Assembly: GCA_036389335.1 (NCBI GenBank)
Contig: DASVQC010000035.1
Span: 49,824-113,823 of the forward strand
Origin: JAIVGV01 sp036389335
Lineage (GTDB): Bacteria > Acidobacteriota > Blastocatellia > Pyrinomonadales > Pyrinomonadaceae
DNA: 64,000 nt
Direction: 5' to 3'
Part shown: piece after piece, positions 1-9,500 of the stretch
Position numbering within the stretch: position 1 is the first letter of the stretch
Layout of the letters: the number at the start of each line of letters is the position of its first letter
Position numbers and translations under genes: made by a program
Notes under the pieces: generated by a model
Told to the model about the DNA's origin: nothing
Seen by the model: the letters and a program-made list of their open reading frames with translations, nothing else
The model's database searches: none

Positions 1-894
1 TCGCGGCTCGACGGCGGCCTGTGGATACCCGTCCCGGGCGTCCCGCCCGGCCCCCCGAAGGACTGGACGAGCCTCTCGGCCAACGACCTCGGGAACATCA
101 ACGCCCTCTCGTTCACGGGCACGGACACGAGCCAGTCCGCCTCGAACGAGCTGGTCGGCGGCGACCCGCAGACGCCCATCTTCCGCGCGCCCGCCGGCAT
201 GCCCGTGCGCTTCCGCCTGCTCGACCCCGGCGGCATCGGAGACAACCAGCAGGTCTTCGAGCTGACCGGCCACGTCTGGCCCGAAGAGCCTTACACGAAA
301 AACTCCACCGCCATCGGCGACAACCCGAAGTCGAACTGGACGGGCACCACAACCGGCTACGGCACGACTTCGCACTACGACATCGTCATCCCGCACGCGG
401 GCGGCGCGAACGGCGTGGCCGGTGATTACCTCTACCGCAGTTGGACGGCCAACCAGTATCAGGTCGGGCTGTGGGGCCTCTTCCGCGTCGCCCCGGTCGG
501 GCGCGGCTCGGCGTGTGCCGCGCGGCCAGAGACCTGCCCCGACACCGTCACCGTCAGCTCGGCGCAGCCGACGAGCGGGCCGGGCGGCCCCGGCTTCACC
601 GTCCGTGGCGTGAACACCGTCTCGCCCGCGACCCGCCAATTCTCGCGCACGGTCACCGTCTCCTACGGCGCGGGCCCTCCCGCGACCGTGAACGTTGACG
701 ACAAGACCGGGCGTTGGACTTTCACGGGCAGGGGGCCGATGCCGAACACGATCAGCGTGCGCTCGGCGCAGGGCGGCCTAGCCTCCTACCGCAGCTACGC
801 GGTGACGCCCCCGGAAGCGGGCCGCGCGCGCCCCGCGCTGCTTGCGACTCAGGGCCGACAGATCGCGCCGCGCCGTAAACGCCCGCGGCACTAA
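1..894 (+). CDS. Cupredoxin / multicopper-oxidase-like protein, C-terminal part (5' end outside window)
   Basis: The reading frame is open from base 1, so the start lies upstream. About 160 residues resemble the last cupredoxin domain of a multicopper oxidase: the stretch FRAPAGMPVRFRLLDPGG, then ELTGHVW, then the final strand GDYLYRSWTANQYQVGLWG. In active oxidases this last strand normally carries the copper-binding HCH...H...GM pattern. Here RSW replaces HCH and no downstream His is seen, so type 1/2/3 copper binding by this domain looks lost. A further ~100 residues form a beta-rich, Ig-like tail with no recognised motif. The gene lies 170 bp upstream of the LodA-like gene on the same strand with a hairpin between them, so it may be functionally linked. 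Assignment is by visible motif; the N-terminal domains cannot be assessed. Confidence 0.7.
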   Translation, partial: SRLDGGLWIPVPGVPPGPPKDWTSLSANDLGNINALSFTGTDTSQSASNELVGGDPQTPIFRAPAGMPVRFRLLDPGGIGDNQQVFELTGHVWPEEPYTKNSTAIGDNPKSNWTGTTTGYGTTSHYDIVIPHAGGANGVAGDYLYRSWTANQYQVGLWGLFRVAPVGRGSACAARPETCPDTVTVSSAQPTSGPGGPGFTVRGVNTVSPATRQFSRTVTVSYGAGPPATVNVDDKTGRWTFTGRGPMPNTISVRSAQGGLASYRSYAVTPPEAGRARPALLATQGRQIAPRRKRPRH

Positions 895-916
895 CCGAAC
901 GCTGTCCGCCGGAAGC

Positions 917-943
917 GGGCGGAGGGGTCTCGCCCCTCCGCCC
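917..943 (+). terminator. Hairpin downstream of the cupredoxin gene
   Basis: A perfect 11-bp stem (917-927 with 933-943, loop of 5) begins 22 nt after the stop codon and is followed by a moderately T-rich stretch (cttcttcct at about 951-959). It is a plausible intrinsic terminator or attenuator before the LodA-like gene. Confidence 0.5.
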
Positions 944-1064
944 CTCGTGCGCTTCTTCCTCGACGGTCGTCCGGGTCCTTACTCGGCGGCTGAAAAATTC
1001 CAGACCGTCATCTATCGGCCTTCGTCATCTATCGCCACGCCCCACCACAAAGGAGCTTCCTGAG

Positions 1065-4000
1065 ATGAGTTCGAATAAGAGCAGCGCGGGTAAGAAAGCC
1101 ACGGCCAAAAAGAGCGGGCCGAGAAGTGCGAACGCCGCCGCGGGCGGTGCCGCCGCCGGCGTCGATCAGCGGATCGCGTACTGCATGATCCACCCCGGCC
1201 TCGGCATCGCGCGCATCGGCAACAGCCCCGACGAGTTTTTCGTCGGCCCCGAATCGCCCGGCCACACCGTCAACCCGCCGGGCGGCTTCAAGGACGCCGC
1301 CGGGCGCATCAAGCGGCAGGCCGCGCGCTTCCGCATTTACGCCTACAACAAACAGGGCGTGGCGATTAAAGAGTTGACGGCTGACGACGCGGAGATCACG
1401 TGGACGGTCGAGCTGGCGAACCAGAAGGCCGCCTACGAGATGTTCCTCGGGATGTACTGGGCGATCCAGTACCCCACGTTCAAGGGCAAGCACCCGCTCC
1501 GCAATCAGGAGATTCCGGGCGAGCTGGGCGACCCGGCCCGCGACGTGCTCGTCATCAAGCCGCCGCCCGTGACCATCGCCGGCAGGAGCAGGGACGGCAA
1601 GGAGCACCAGTTCGTCGGCGGCACCATCGGCCCGCTGCCCTACACCGTCAAGACCGCCGAGAACGCGGCGTGCCTCTCGGGCAGCCGCTCCGGCTTCATG
1701 AACGTTTACCCCTTCGCGGGCCTGCCCGCGTGCGCCCAGAGCTACCCCCCGCCCGACGCGGATTGCCAGGCGAGGTGGAAGCCGGGCGAGCTGATCACGC
1801 CGACGGCCCTGTCGGCGCAGGTCGAGGTGCCTCTGGGCGAGGCGCGCACGGACGAACAGGGCCGCCTGCTCGTCCTCGGCGGGCAGGGCAACTCCGCCTC
1901 GCTCATCCCCGACAACGAGATCGGCTTCCTCAACCTCGACAGCTACTACGCCAACAACGACTACTGGTACGACGACACCTCGGACGGCTCAATCGCCGCG
2001 AAGGTCGTGCTCAAGGACGGCACCGAGTTGAAAGTCGCCGACAAGGCGTGGGTCATCGTCGCGCCGCCCAAGTACTCGCCGCACACGCAGGTCCTGACCA
2101 CGCTCTACGACGTGGCGATGGACACGGCGGCGAAGAGGTGGCCCTCCCGGGACGGGGACGGCAAGGGCCCCGTCTCCTTCATGAACGACGTCTTCCCCCT
2201 CCTCTCGCGCCTGAGCAACTACCAGTGGGTCAACTCGCAGGCGAACCGCCAGCACGGCGCGGGCAAGGTCTACGACATCCTCGACCCCGCGCGCCTCAAG
2301 CTGTTCAGAACCCCCGGCAACAAAAACGTCGACGCCGTGCACGAGCGGCAGTACCTCTTCCATCGCGTGCGCGTGCCGGTCGAGCTGCTGCCCGGCAAAA
2401 ATTTTCAGGGCGAGCTGGCGAACTCGCAGGCCAACCACCGCTTCATGCCGCAGATGGCCGGCAACGGCGGCGAGCCCGTCGTCTACGGCGCGCAGGACGC
2501 CGACTGCACGCTCGGCGGAACCTACATCACGTGGATGACGCTCTCCGTGCACCAGTACAAGAGCCTCGAACGGTGGGCGAAGGGCGACTTCGTGGACGAC
2601 TGGCCGAAGACGCCCGCGGGCAAGCCCGACTCGCCCGACCACCTGCCCCCCGCGCCCCTGCTCGGCGAGATCGCCGTCGCCGATCAGCCCGCCGCGCTCG
2701 ACGAGGCCGCGCTCGAATTCTGCGTCGGCGAATCGACCTACCCCGGCATCGAGATGACCTACATCTCGCACGACCCCGCCACGTGGTCCGCGCCCTGCCG
2801 CATCAACCAGTCGTTCCGGCCGGGCGACATCACGCGCCACATGGCGCTGCCGTGGCAGGCCGACTTCGCCGAGTGCAAGGATCACTGGTGGCCCGCGCAG
2901 CGGCCCGACGACGTGGTGCCCGAGGCCGAGTACGCAGACCTCTTGAAGACTTACGACCCGCAGCGCGACGGGCCGCTCGCCGAAGTCGTCGCCTCCCCCG
3001 TGCCGTGGGCGCGCGGCATCGCCGCCGAGTCGCCGCAGCTCGACAACGACATGGTCGAGGCGTGGAAGGACTTCGGCTTCGTCGTGCAGAAGCGCGGCCC
3101 CGGCGATCAGCTCGTCTACATCGAGACGGAGCGCTCGCCCTACGCCGGCATGAACATGCGCGACTTCTTCTACTACCTCATGAACATCGACTCGTACCCC
3201 GACTTCCTGCCGAAGGCGCGCACGCTCGTCGAGGAGTTTCTGAGGCAGGCCGAGGCCAACGAGCAGGAGGCCGCGCTCGACGACGCGAGCGACCGCTGGT
3301 CGTTCTTCGAGTACAGCCCCGAAGCCTTCGCCGGGCGGCTCGACCAGATTTACAACGGCTTCGTCACCCAGAATTCGAGCGACACGTCCTACGAGAAGAG
3401 CCTGATGCAGACGCGCGAGGACGTCATCTACGGGCAGTTGCAGATGGCCCCCTTCAACCAGCTCGACGGCGCGTGGCTGCGCGGGGCCACGCCGCCCGGC
3501 CCCCTCGACGAAGTCCACGAGCTGATCTTCAGCATCTACATGGACGAGCTGGGCGACGGCAGGGTCGAGTGGAACCACTGCAACGTCTACACCGACCTGC
3601 TCAAGAGCGTGAACATCTACCTGCCCGACCTGCACACGCGCGAGTACGCCGACGATCCGCGCTTCCTCGACTCGGCCTTCACCGAGCCGGTCTTCATCCT
3701 CGCCATCTCGCAGTTCTCGCAGGAGTACTTCCCCGAAATTCTGGGCATGACGATGTACCTCGAATGGGAGTCCATCGGCCTCATCTCGACGGTCGACACC
3801 TTCAAGGCCTTCGGCATCGACCCGCTCTACTACACGCTCCACGTCGGCATCGACAACGCCGCCTCCGGCCACGGGGCCATCGCCCGGCAGGCCATCGAGA
3901 CCTACCTCGATCAAGTCCGCGAGCAGCAGGGCGAGCAGGCGATGCGCGCGGCGTGGAAGCGCATCTGGAACGGCTACGTCGCCTTCGGCACGCTCGGCAC

Positions 4001-4847
4001 GCTCGGCCAGGACATCGCCAACGCCATCAACAAGCCGGAGAGTTTGCACGACCAGATGATCGACATGATCAACCGCAAGGCCCCTTACGCCAGCCTCAAC
4101 CACCGCAAGAAGACGGTCGGCCCGAACTACATCAACGACTGGTTCCTCAACCCCGAAGGCTTCCTCACGGAGTTGCAGAAGGCCGGCTACATCGTCGCCG
4201 GCCAGCCCGACATCAGCCCCATCTTCCAGTTGATGAGCTTCAACGGCCCGATGTTCCACGTCTTCACGGACGCCGAACAGCAGTTGTGGCGCGACTACGT
4301 CCTGTCGCTCGGCGAGGACGACGAGCCCGCCGACTACCAGATCGTCGAGAAGATGCGCGAAACGATCGACTACCTGCGGCGGCGGCAGGAGGGCAACAAC
4401 GGGCACAACGTCCAGATCGCCGGGCCGAACCCGAAGCCGGACGCGAAGAAGGGCGAGGAGATCGTCACGCAGTCGATCCACGACTGGTTCGATCTCAACG
4501 ACGACGACGCCCTGATGCGCGCGCTCTCCTACGAGAAGAACGGCTGGATTCTGAAGGGCAACGCCGCGCAGAGCCCGCTCGTCACCGACATGCTCTCGGG
4601 CAACAACGACATGGCCCTCGCCTTCCGCGACGTCGCGCCGGGCACGGGCGGCAAGACCTACAAGGAGATTCTCGTCGAGTGGATCGACAAGGGCTGCCCC
4701 GTCGGCGCGGAGCCGCAGGCGGCCCCCGCCGCGAGGATGAGGGTGCTGTCGCGAATGCCGCAGCCGGCGGGCGTGCGCGTGACGGCGCAGGCGCAGGGCG
4801 ACGAGACGCGGCAGCGGAAAATCTGGGGCATGGGCAAGGTGCATTGA
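1065..4847 (+). CDS. LodA/GoxA-family CTQ oxidase fused to a haem-oxygenase-like di-iron domain
   Basis: Residues ~35-700 match LodA/GoxA quinoprotein amino-acid oxidases: N-terminal HPGLGIARIGNSPDEFFVGP, then CVGESTYPGIE with Cys553 and ALPWQADF with Trp597, the probable cysteine tryptophylquinone pair, followed by HWWPAQRPDD. LodA itself is about 730 residues; this protein is 1260. Residues ~745-1000 look like a haem-oxygenase-like iron enzyme: MDELGDG, then E835xxH838, a helix with E900/E902, then H926xxxD930 and H936. This is the ExxH...HxxxD ligand pattern of UndA/SznF-type di-iron oxidases. The last ~250 residues have no recognised fold. No signal peptide is seen; the N-terminus is Lys/Ala-rich. 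The start ATG has an AAAGGAG ribosome site 8 nt upstream. The LodB-like gene follows, as in known lod/gox operons. Substrate unknown. Confidence 0.85.
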   Translation: MSSNKSSAGKKATAKKSGPRSANAAAGGAAAGVDQRIAYCMIHPGLGIARIGNSPDEFFVGPESPGHTVNPPGGFKDAAGRIKRQAARFRIYAYNKQGVAIKELTADDAEITWTVELANQKAAYEMFLGMYWAIQYPTFKGKHPLRNQEIPGELGDPARDVLVIKPPPVTIAGRSRDGKEHQFVGGTIGPLPYTVKTAENAACLSGSRSGFMNVYPFAGLPACAQSYPPPDADCQARWKPGELITPTALSAQVEVPLGEARTDEQGRLLVLGGQGNSASLIPDNEIGFLNLDSYYANNDYWYDDTSDGSIAAKVVLKDGTELKVADKAWVIVAPPKYSPHTQVLTTLYDVAMDTAAKRWPSRDGDGKGPVSFMNDVFPLLSRLSNYQWVNSQANRQHGAGKVYDILDPARLKLFRTPGNKNVDAVHERQYLFHRVRVPVELLPGKNFQGELANSQANHRFMPQMAGNGGEPVVYGAQDADCTLGGTYITWMTLSVHQYKSLERWAKGDFVDDWPKTPAGKPDSPDHLPPAPLLGEIAVADQPAALDEAALEFCVGESTYPGIEMTYISHDPATWSAPCRINQSFRPGDITRHMALPWQADFAECKDHWWPAQRPDDVVPEAEYADLLKTYDPQRDGPLAEVVASPVPWARGIAAESPQLDNDMVEAWKDFGFVVQKRGPGDQLVYIETERSPYAGMNMRDFFYYLMNIDSYPDFLPKARTLVEEFLRQAEANEQEAALDDASDRWSFFEYSPEAFAGRLDQIYNGFVTQNSSDTSYEKSLMQTREDVIYGQLQMAPFNQLDGAWLRGATPPGPLDEVHELIFSIYMDELGDGRVEWNHCNVYTDLLKSVNIYLPDLHTREYADDPRFLDSAFTEPVFILAISQFSQEYFPEILGMTMYLEWESIGLISTVDTFKAFGIDPLYYTLHVGIDNAASGHGAIARQAIETYLDQVREQQGEQAMRAAWKRIWNGYVAFGTLGTLGQDIANAINKPESLHDQMIDMINRKAPYASLNHRKKTVGPNYINDWFLNPEGFLTELQKAGYIVAGQPDISPIFQLMSFNGPMFHVFTDAEQQLWRDYVLSLGEDDEPADYQIVEKMRETIDYLRRRQEGNNGHNVQIAGPNPKPDAKKGEEIVTQSIHDWFDLNDDDALMRALSYEKNGWILKGNAAQSPLVTDMLSGNNDMALAFRDVAPGTGGKTYKEILVEWIDKGCPVGAEPQAAPAARMRVLSRMPQPAGVRVTAQAQGDETRQRKIWGMGKVH

Positions 4848-4853
4848 GGAGCC

Positions 4854-5030
4854 GTTAGCTGTTAGCCGTTAGCTGTTAGCTGTTAGCTGTTAGCCGTTAG
4901 CTGTTAGCTTTCAGCCGTCAGCCAACACACGGAGGCGGGACGCAGTCTCACACCACTGCTTCCCGCTTCCCGCATCTGCCTTCTTGCTGCCTTCTTGCTA
5001 ACAGCTAACGGCTAACGGCTAACAGCTAAG
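4854..5030. repeat. Short-repeat cluster, 'gttagc' family, arranged as inverted arms
   Basis: Tandem variants of GTTAGCTGTTAGC/GTTAGCCGTTAGC occupy about 4854-4912. Their inverse complement GCTAACAGCTAACGGC occupies about 4998-5028, so the two arms can pair. The same family recurs at 13300, 17912, 53246 and 55408. The cluster separates the LodA-like and LodB-like genes and may act as a terminator or mRNA stabiliser; that role is inference. Confidence 0.85.
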
Positions 5031-5031
5031 A

Positions 5032-6174
5032 GTGCCAAACTACGGGGAGCGGGCGGGGGAGGCGACCGAGAGCGTCGAGGTCGTCGTGATCGGCGGCGGC
5101 CCGGCGGGCTCGGCAGTCGCGCTCGCGCTCGCGCGCGCGGGCCGCAGCGTCCTCGTCGTCGAGCGGGAGCCGCGGCCCCTGCTGCGCCCCGGCGAGACGC
5201 TGCCCCCTTCGGTTCGCCCCCTGCTCGCGCGCGCCGGGCTGTGGCACGAGTTCGAGGCGGCGGGCCACGTCCCGTGCGTCGGGAATCGCTCGGCGTGGGG
5301 CGGCCCCGCGCTCTCCCACCACGACTTCATCTTCAGCCCCTACGGCACGGGCTGGCACATCGACCGTCGGAAGTTCGACGAGATGCTTCTGCGCGGGGCG
5401 CGGGGCGCGGGCGCGCGCGTACTCGCGGGGGCGAGGCTGGAAGGCTTCAGCCACAGGCCGGGCCGGGGCTGGCGGCTCGAAGTCGCGCGCCGCGAGCGCC
5501 GCACCGCCGTCAGGGCGCGCTTCGTGGCCGACGCCTCGGGCCGCGCTTCCGCCTTCGCCGTCGGGTGCGGACTCACGCGCGCCGCGCTCGATCACATGGT
5601 CGCAGTAGTCGGCTACTTCACGACCGAGCGCGACGTCTCGTCGGCAGACCGTTCGACGCTGGTCGAAGCCGCCGAGGCGGGCTGGTGGTACTCGGCGCTG
5701 CTGCCGGGAGGGAAACTGGTCGCGGCCTACATGACCGACGCCGACCTCGCGGCGCGAGATAAGGCGAGGGCGCGCGCCAGATGGCTCTCCCTGCTCGAAC
5801 AGACCACGCACACCCGGCGACGGATCGAGTCCGCGGACTTTCGCCTCGCGGCGTCGCCGCGCGTGGTCGCGGCGGGCAGCTCGCGCCTCAGCCACGTCGC
5901 CGGCAGCTCATGGCTCGCCGCGGGCGACGCCGCCGCCTCATACGATCCGCTCTCGTCGCAGGGGATTTCGACGGCCATCTCGACCGGCCTCGACGCCGCC
6001 GCCGCCATCGACCTCCACCTCGACGACGATTCGAGCGCCCTGAAGGACTACGCCCGCCGCACGAGCGAGGCGTTCGCGACCTACGTCGTGAACAGGACGG
6101 CCTACTACCGAATGGAGAAACGATGGCCCGCGTCGCCCTTCTGGAGCCGGCGGCAAAACGTCAACAAGACTTGA
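5032..6174 (+). CDS. LodB/GoxB-like FAD-dependent monooxygenase (CTQ maturation)
   Basis: A 380-aa flavoprotein. Residues ~14-45 form a Rossmann FAD site (VVVIGGGPAGSAVALALARA). A second FAD motif near residue 300 reads AAGDAAASYDPLSSQGI, typical of the tryptophan-halogenase/geranylgeranyl-reductase superfamily that includes LodB and GoxB. Those proteins modify the precursor Trp during cysteine tryptophylquinone formation in LodA/GoxA. The position directly downstream of the LodA-like gene supports the same role. The start is a GTG placed just 12 residues before the Rossmann strand. No strong ribosome site is visible because the repeat cluster runs right up to it. Sequence alone cannot exclude another flavin oxidation. 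Confidence 0.8.
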   Translation: MPNYGERAGEATESVEVVVIGGGPAGSAVALALARAGRSVLVVEREPRPLLRPGETLPPSVRPLLARAGLWHEFEAAGHVPCVGNRSAWGGPALSHHDFIFSPYGTGWHIDRRKFDEMLLRGARGAGARVLAGARLEGFSHRPGRGWRLEVARRERRTAVRARFVADASGRASAFAVGCGLTRAALDHMVAVVGYFTTERDVSSADRSTLVEAAEAGWWYSALLPGGKLVAAYMTDADLAARDKARARARWLSLLEQTTHTRRRIESADFRLAASPRVVAAGSSRLSHVAGSSWLAAGDAAASYDPLSSQGISTAISTGLDAAAAIDLHLDDDSSALKDYARRTSEAFATYVVNRTAYYRMEKRWPASPFWSRRQNVNKT

Positions 6175-6502
6175 AGGGGCCGGGGCGGCGCGCGCGCCCG
6201 CTCTTCGCGGCAGGTTGTGGCGCGACGTCGGGGGCCAGTCGGCGCGTCCGGGACAATCGAATCAGCCGCCGCGGCCTCTCGTCCACGGCCTCTCACCACT
6301 GAACTGTGGCCCCTGACCTCTATTCTCTTGACTTGCCACGCGCGGCGGGCGTAGCTTTTTTTCAGGCTTGCGCCGCCGCAATCAAAATCAGGTCTGCGCG
6401 GTTTCGACTCGGGCAGGGGGCGTGTGGGGCGTCGCGTCGCGCCGCGGCGTCGTCCGCCGCGAACGTCCTGTCGCGTAGTTTGATCCAGAGGTTCCCCAAG
6501 AG
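6175..6502. other. Non-coding gap before the hybrid kinase
   Basis: I see no gene here on either strand. The stretch is GC-rich with short cgcgcg runs. Any promoter for the kinase would lie here, but no clear -35/-10 pair is seen. The kinase ribosome site is weak (ccaag just before ATG 6503). Confidence 0.6.
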
Positions 6503-9500
6503 ATGACCAGCCGCGAGACGAAATCCCCCAGCCGCCGTGCCGGAACGTCCGGCGGCGCGAAGACGCCGCCCCCCGACGACCCGGGCGAGGCCGCCGCGGG
6601 CGAGGGCTCGCGCGGCGGGGCGCAGGGCGTGGTGGAGGCGCTGCGCGAGGCGAACCGCAAGCTCGAAGCGATCATCGCCGCCTCGCCGCTCGCCATCGTC
6701 ACGCTCGACGAGGAGGGGCGCGTCGAGTCGTGGAGCGCCGCCGCCGAGCGCATCTTCGGCTGGCGCGAGGTGGAGGTCTTGGGCGAGCCGCTGCCGACCG
6801 TCCCCGACGAGCTGCGCGAGGAGGTCTCGCGCAACCACGCCGCCGCGGTCGCCGGCAAAGCCTTCACGAACTTCGAGACGCGGCGGCGGCGCAAGGACGG
6901 CGCGCCCGTCGACGTGAGCATCTCGACCGCGCAACTGAAGGACGCCGCGGGCAACTCGCGCGGCGTCGTCGCGCTCGTCGCCGACGTGAGCGAGCGCAAG
7001 CGCGCCGAGGAAGCCCTGCGCGTCTCCGAAACGCGCTTCCGCACGCTCGTCGAGCAGTCGCCCCTGAGCAAGCAGATCATCTCGACCGACGGTCGCACCA
7101 TCGAGGTCAACCGCGCGTGGGAGAGGCTGTGGGGCGTCACGCTCGCAGACCTGCCCGATTACAACATCCTCGAAGACGAGCAGCTCCGGGCGAAGGGCGT
7201 CACGCCCTACATCGAGCGCGCGCTCGCGGGCGAGGCGGCGGAGATACCGGAGATCGGCTACGTGCCCGACCGCGGCGAGTTCGCCGGTCAGGAGCGCTGG
7301 GTGCGCGCGCGCGTCTACCCGGTCAAGGACGCGGGCGGCGGGGTGCGCGAGATCGTCCTCGTGCACGAGGACGTGACCGAGCGCAAGCGCGCCGAGGCCG
7401 AGTTGCGCCTCGCCGCCGCCATCGTCGAGAACTCCGACGACGCGATCATCAGCAAGGACTTGGAGGGCACGATCCTCAGTTGGAATCCGGGCGCCGAGCG
7501 GCTCTACGGCTACACCGCCGCCGAGACCGTGGGCCGGCCCGTGACGATGCTCATCCCGCCCGACCGCCCCGACGAGGAGCCGCACATCCTCGAACAGATC
7601 GAGCGCGGCTCTCCCATCGAGCACTACGAGACGGTGCGCCGGCGCAAGGACGGCACGCTCGTCAACGTCTCGCTCACCGTCTCGCCGCTGAGGGACTCGG
7701 ACGGTCGCGTCGTCGGCGCGTCGAAGATCGCCCGCGACATCACCGAGCGCAGGCGGGCCGAGGACGAGAAGCTGCGCCTCGCCGCGCAGATCGAGGGCGA
7801 GCGCCGCCGCCTCAGGGACTTGGTGGCGAACGTGCCGGGCGTCGTCTGGGAGGCGTGGGGCATGCCTGACGAAGGGTCGCAGCGCATCGACTTCGTCAGC
7901 GACTACGTCGAGACGATGCTCGGCTACACGGTCGAGGAGTGGCTGGCGACGCCGAACTTCTGGCTGACGATAGTCCACCCGGAGGATCGCGAGCGCGCCG
8001 CGCGCGAGGCGCGCGAGAAGTTCGACAGCCGCGCGGGGGGCGCGAGCCGCTTCCGCTGGGTGACGAAGGGCGGTCGCGCCATCGAGGTCGAGGCGCAGTC
8101 GGTCGTCATCTGCGACGAGCGGGGCGAGCCGGCGGGGATGCGCGGCGTGACGATGGACATCACCGAGCGCGTGCGCTCGGAGGCGGCCCTCCGGCAGTCG
8201 GAGGAGCGGTACCGCGCCTTCGTCGCGCAAAGCTCCGAGGCGATCTGGCGCTTCGAGCTGGACGTGCCGCTCCCCGTCAACCTCCCCGAGGACGAACAGA
8301 TCGACCACTTCTACGCGCACGCGCGCCTCGCCGAGTGTAACGACGTGATGGCGCGCATGTACGGCTTCTCGCGCGCCGAAGAGATCGAGGGCGCGCGCCT
8401 GCAGCAGATGATCCCGCGCAACGCGGCCAACGACGCCTACCTGCGCGGGGCGATCCGCTCCGGGTATCGCCTGACCGACGCCGAGTCGGAGGAGCGCGAC
8501 CGCGAGGGCAACACCAAGTACTTCCTCAACAACCTCGTCGGCATCGTCGAGGGCGGCGAGCTGCGCCGCGTCTGGGGCACGCAGCGCGACGTGACCGAGC
8601 GGCGCAGGGCCGAGGAGGAGCAGAAATTCCTGAGCGACGCGACGACCATCCTCGCCTCCTCGCTCGACTACGAGGCGACGCTCGACGCCGTCGCGCACAT
8701 GTCCGCCGCCTACCTCGCCGACTACTGCCTCGTCGATCTGCTCGAAGACGACGGCGCGATCCGCCGCCTCGTCGTCGCCCACCGCCAGCCCGAGCGCGAG
8801 GCGGCGTGGCGCGAGATGCAGCGCCGCTTCCCCATCGTCTCCGACCCCCGCCACACCGTCCACAAAGTCTTGCTGACGGGCGAGCCCGATCTCTTCACCG
8901 ACATGACGGGCGAAGTCCTCGCGCGCGCCATCCCGTCGCCCGCGCAGGTCGGGGAGCTGCGGCAGATCGGCGTGCGCTCGGCGATGACCGTGCCGCTCAG
9001 GGCGCGCGGTCGCACGGTCGGCGCGATCTCTTTCATCTCCGCCGAGTCGGGCCGGCGCTACCGCGAGCGCGAGCTGCGGCTCGCCGAAGAGCTGGCGCGC
9101 CGCGCCGCGCTCGCCGTCGATAACGCGCGCCTCTACGAGAGGGCGCAGGAGGCGAACCGCGCGAAGGACGAGTTCCTCGCCACGCTCTCGCACGAGCTGC
9201 GCACGCCCCTGACACCCATCGTCGGCTGGGTGCACCTGCTCGGCGGCGACGGGGCGGCGGCGGGCGGGCCGGACCTGCGGCACGGGCTCGCCGTCATCGA
9301 CAAGAACTCGCAGGCGCTCTCGCACCTCATCAACGACCTGCTCGACATGTCGGCGATCCTGAACGGCAAGATGCGCATCGACCGCCTGCCCGTGAAGATC
9401 AACTCGGCGCTGCAGGAGGCGGTCGAGACCGTGCGCGCGCAGGCCGACGTGCGCGGCGTCGGGATCGAGCTCTCGCTGTGCGCGGGCGAAGAGCCGCAGG

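Noticed and set aside
1989..4844. Very long minus-strand open frame opposite the LodA-like gene
   Set aside because: Its translation is Val/Leu/Asp/Arg-rich without motifs, a by-product of GC-rich third positions of the real gene on the plus strand.
4854..5030. Possible CRISPR-like array
   Set aside because: The gttagc units are adjacent or nearly so, vary in sequence and have no spacers of constant length; the cluster is a palindromic short repeat.
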